Below the pieces are notes generated by a model. It ran no database searches. It had not been told where the DNA came from and saw only the letters and a list, made by a program, of their open reading frames with translations. A stretch of 24,712 nt of DNA from JBKHBT01 sp046542255 (GTDB lineage Bacteria; UBP14; UBA6098; JBKHBT01). Location: positions 1-24,712 of the forward strand of contig JBKHBT010000045.1 in the NCBI GenBank assembly GCA_046542255.1, in the 5' to 3' direction. The position numbers were made by a program, and so were the translations under genes. Shown here piece by piece: positions 24,548 to 24,712 of the stretch; the stretch's first letter is position 1, and every line of letters starts with the position of its first letter.

Positions 24548-24712
24548 GACAATGCGTTGTTCCGCATTGTCATACTTCCCAGCTAAAACATCAGTAAAGT
24601 CGTGGCATTATGTTTATTATGTATTATTTGTAAATTATTTATGAATGGCTTCAGAAGAGACAATGCGTTGTTCCGCATTGTCATACTTCCCAGCTAAAAC
24701 ATCAGTAAAGTC
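24548..24712. repeat. Tandem array of the ~111-bp hairpin repeat, running off the window
   Basis: One full unit (24548-24658) and the first 54 bases of a second (24659-24712), which are identical to the first 54 of unit one. Each unit opens with the 9-bp stem GACAATGCG/CGCATTGTC around TTGTTC, then CATACTTCCCAGCTAAAACA and TCAGTAAAGTC, then an A+T-rich half ending ATGGCTTCAGAAGA. Diverged single copies occur at 9593-9697 and, inverted, around 10590-10651. Confidence 0.85.

Overview
The window looks like chromosome from an anaerobic, Gram-negative-type bacterium, possibly an uncultured candidate-phylum lineage. This rests on a single-chain pyruvate:ferredoxin oxidoreductase, an outer-membrane barrel protein, a lipoprotein and a giant secreted protein built of divergent InlB-type repeats. 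I cannot name the taxon from sequence alone. TGA is used as a normal stop here (for example at the end of the alanyl-tRNA synthetase), so the genetic code appears standard.

Layout. (1) 1-3.9 kb: tail of a dispersed repeat, then nifJ (PFOR) on the minus strand with its own terminator and a plausible promoter. (2) 3.9-9.8 kb: an A+T-rich accessory island. It holds a REP-associated tyrosine transposase (RAYT) lying between long inverted REP arrays, themselves inside a diverged direct repeat. Next comes a two-gene operon with its own promoter: a YwgA/Panacea-like small protein and a SAMHD1-like HD phosphohydrolase. Then follow an intact antitoxin next to a RelE-type toxin gene killed by two nonsense codons, a compact three-gene operon (DUF2283, a DUF4258-like toxin candidate, a HicB-like antitoxin), and a second, truncated copy of the dead toxin. 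(3) 9.8-14.3 kb, minus strand: an isolated cheW, then alaS followed by a translationally coupled lipoprotein gene. (4) 14.4-24.3 kb, plus strand: a roughly 2,660-residue secreted sialidase-like/InlB-repeat protein with a good promoter and terminator, an alpha/beta hydrolase and an outer-membrane barrel protein. (5) Right edge: the C-terminal relic of an IS5-type transposase, cut off exactly where a tandem array of a ~111-bp repeat begins. That repeat also occurs at 9.6 kb and 10.6 kb, and its tail forms the first bases of the window.

What stands out. The accessory island is saturated with short hairpin repeats. Several share a GC-(R)GA-GC core with compensatory changes in the stems, as expected of REP families mobilised by a RAYT. 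The island also concentrates defence-type and toxin-antitoxin genes. The best candidate for an undescribed system is the YwgA-like/HD-hydrolase operon at 5.2-7.3 kb. The housekeeping genes either side (nifJ, cheW, alaS) look ordinary.
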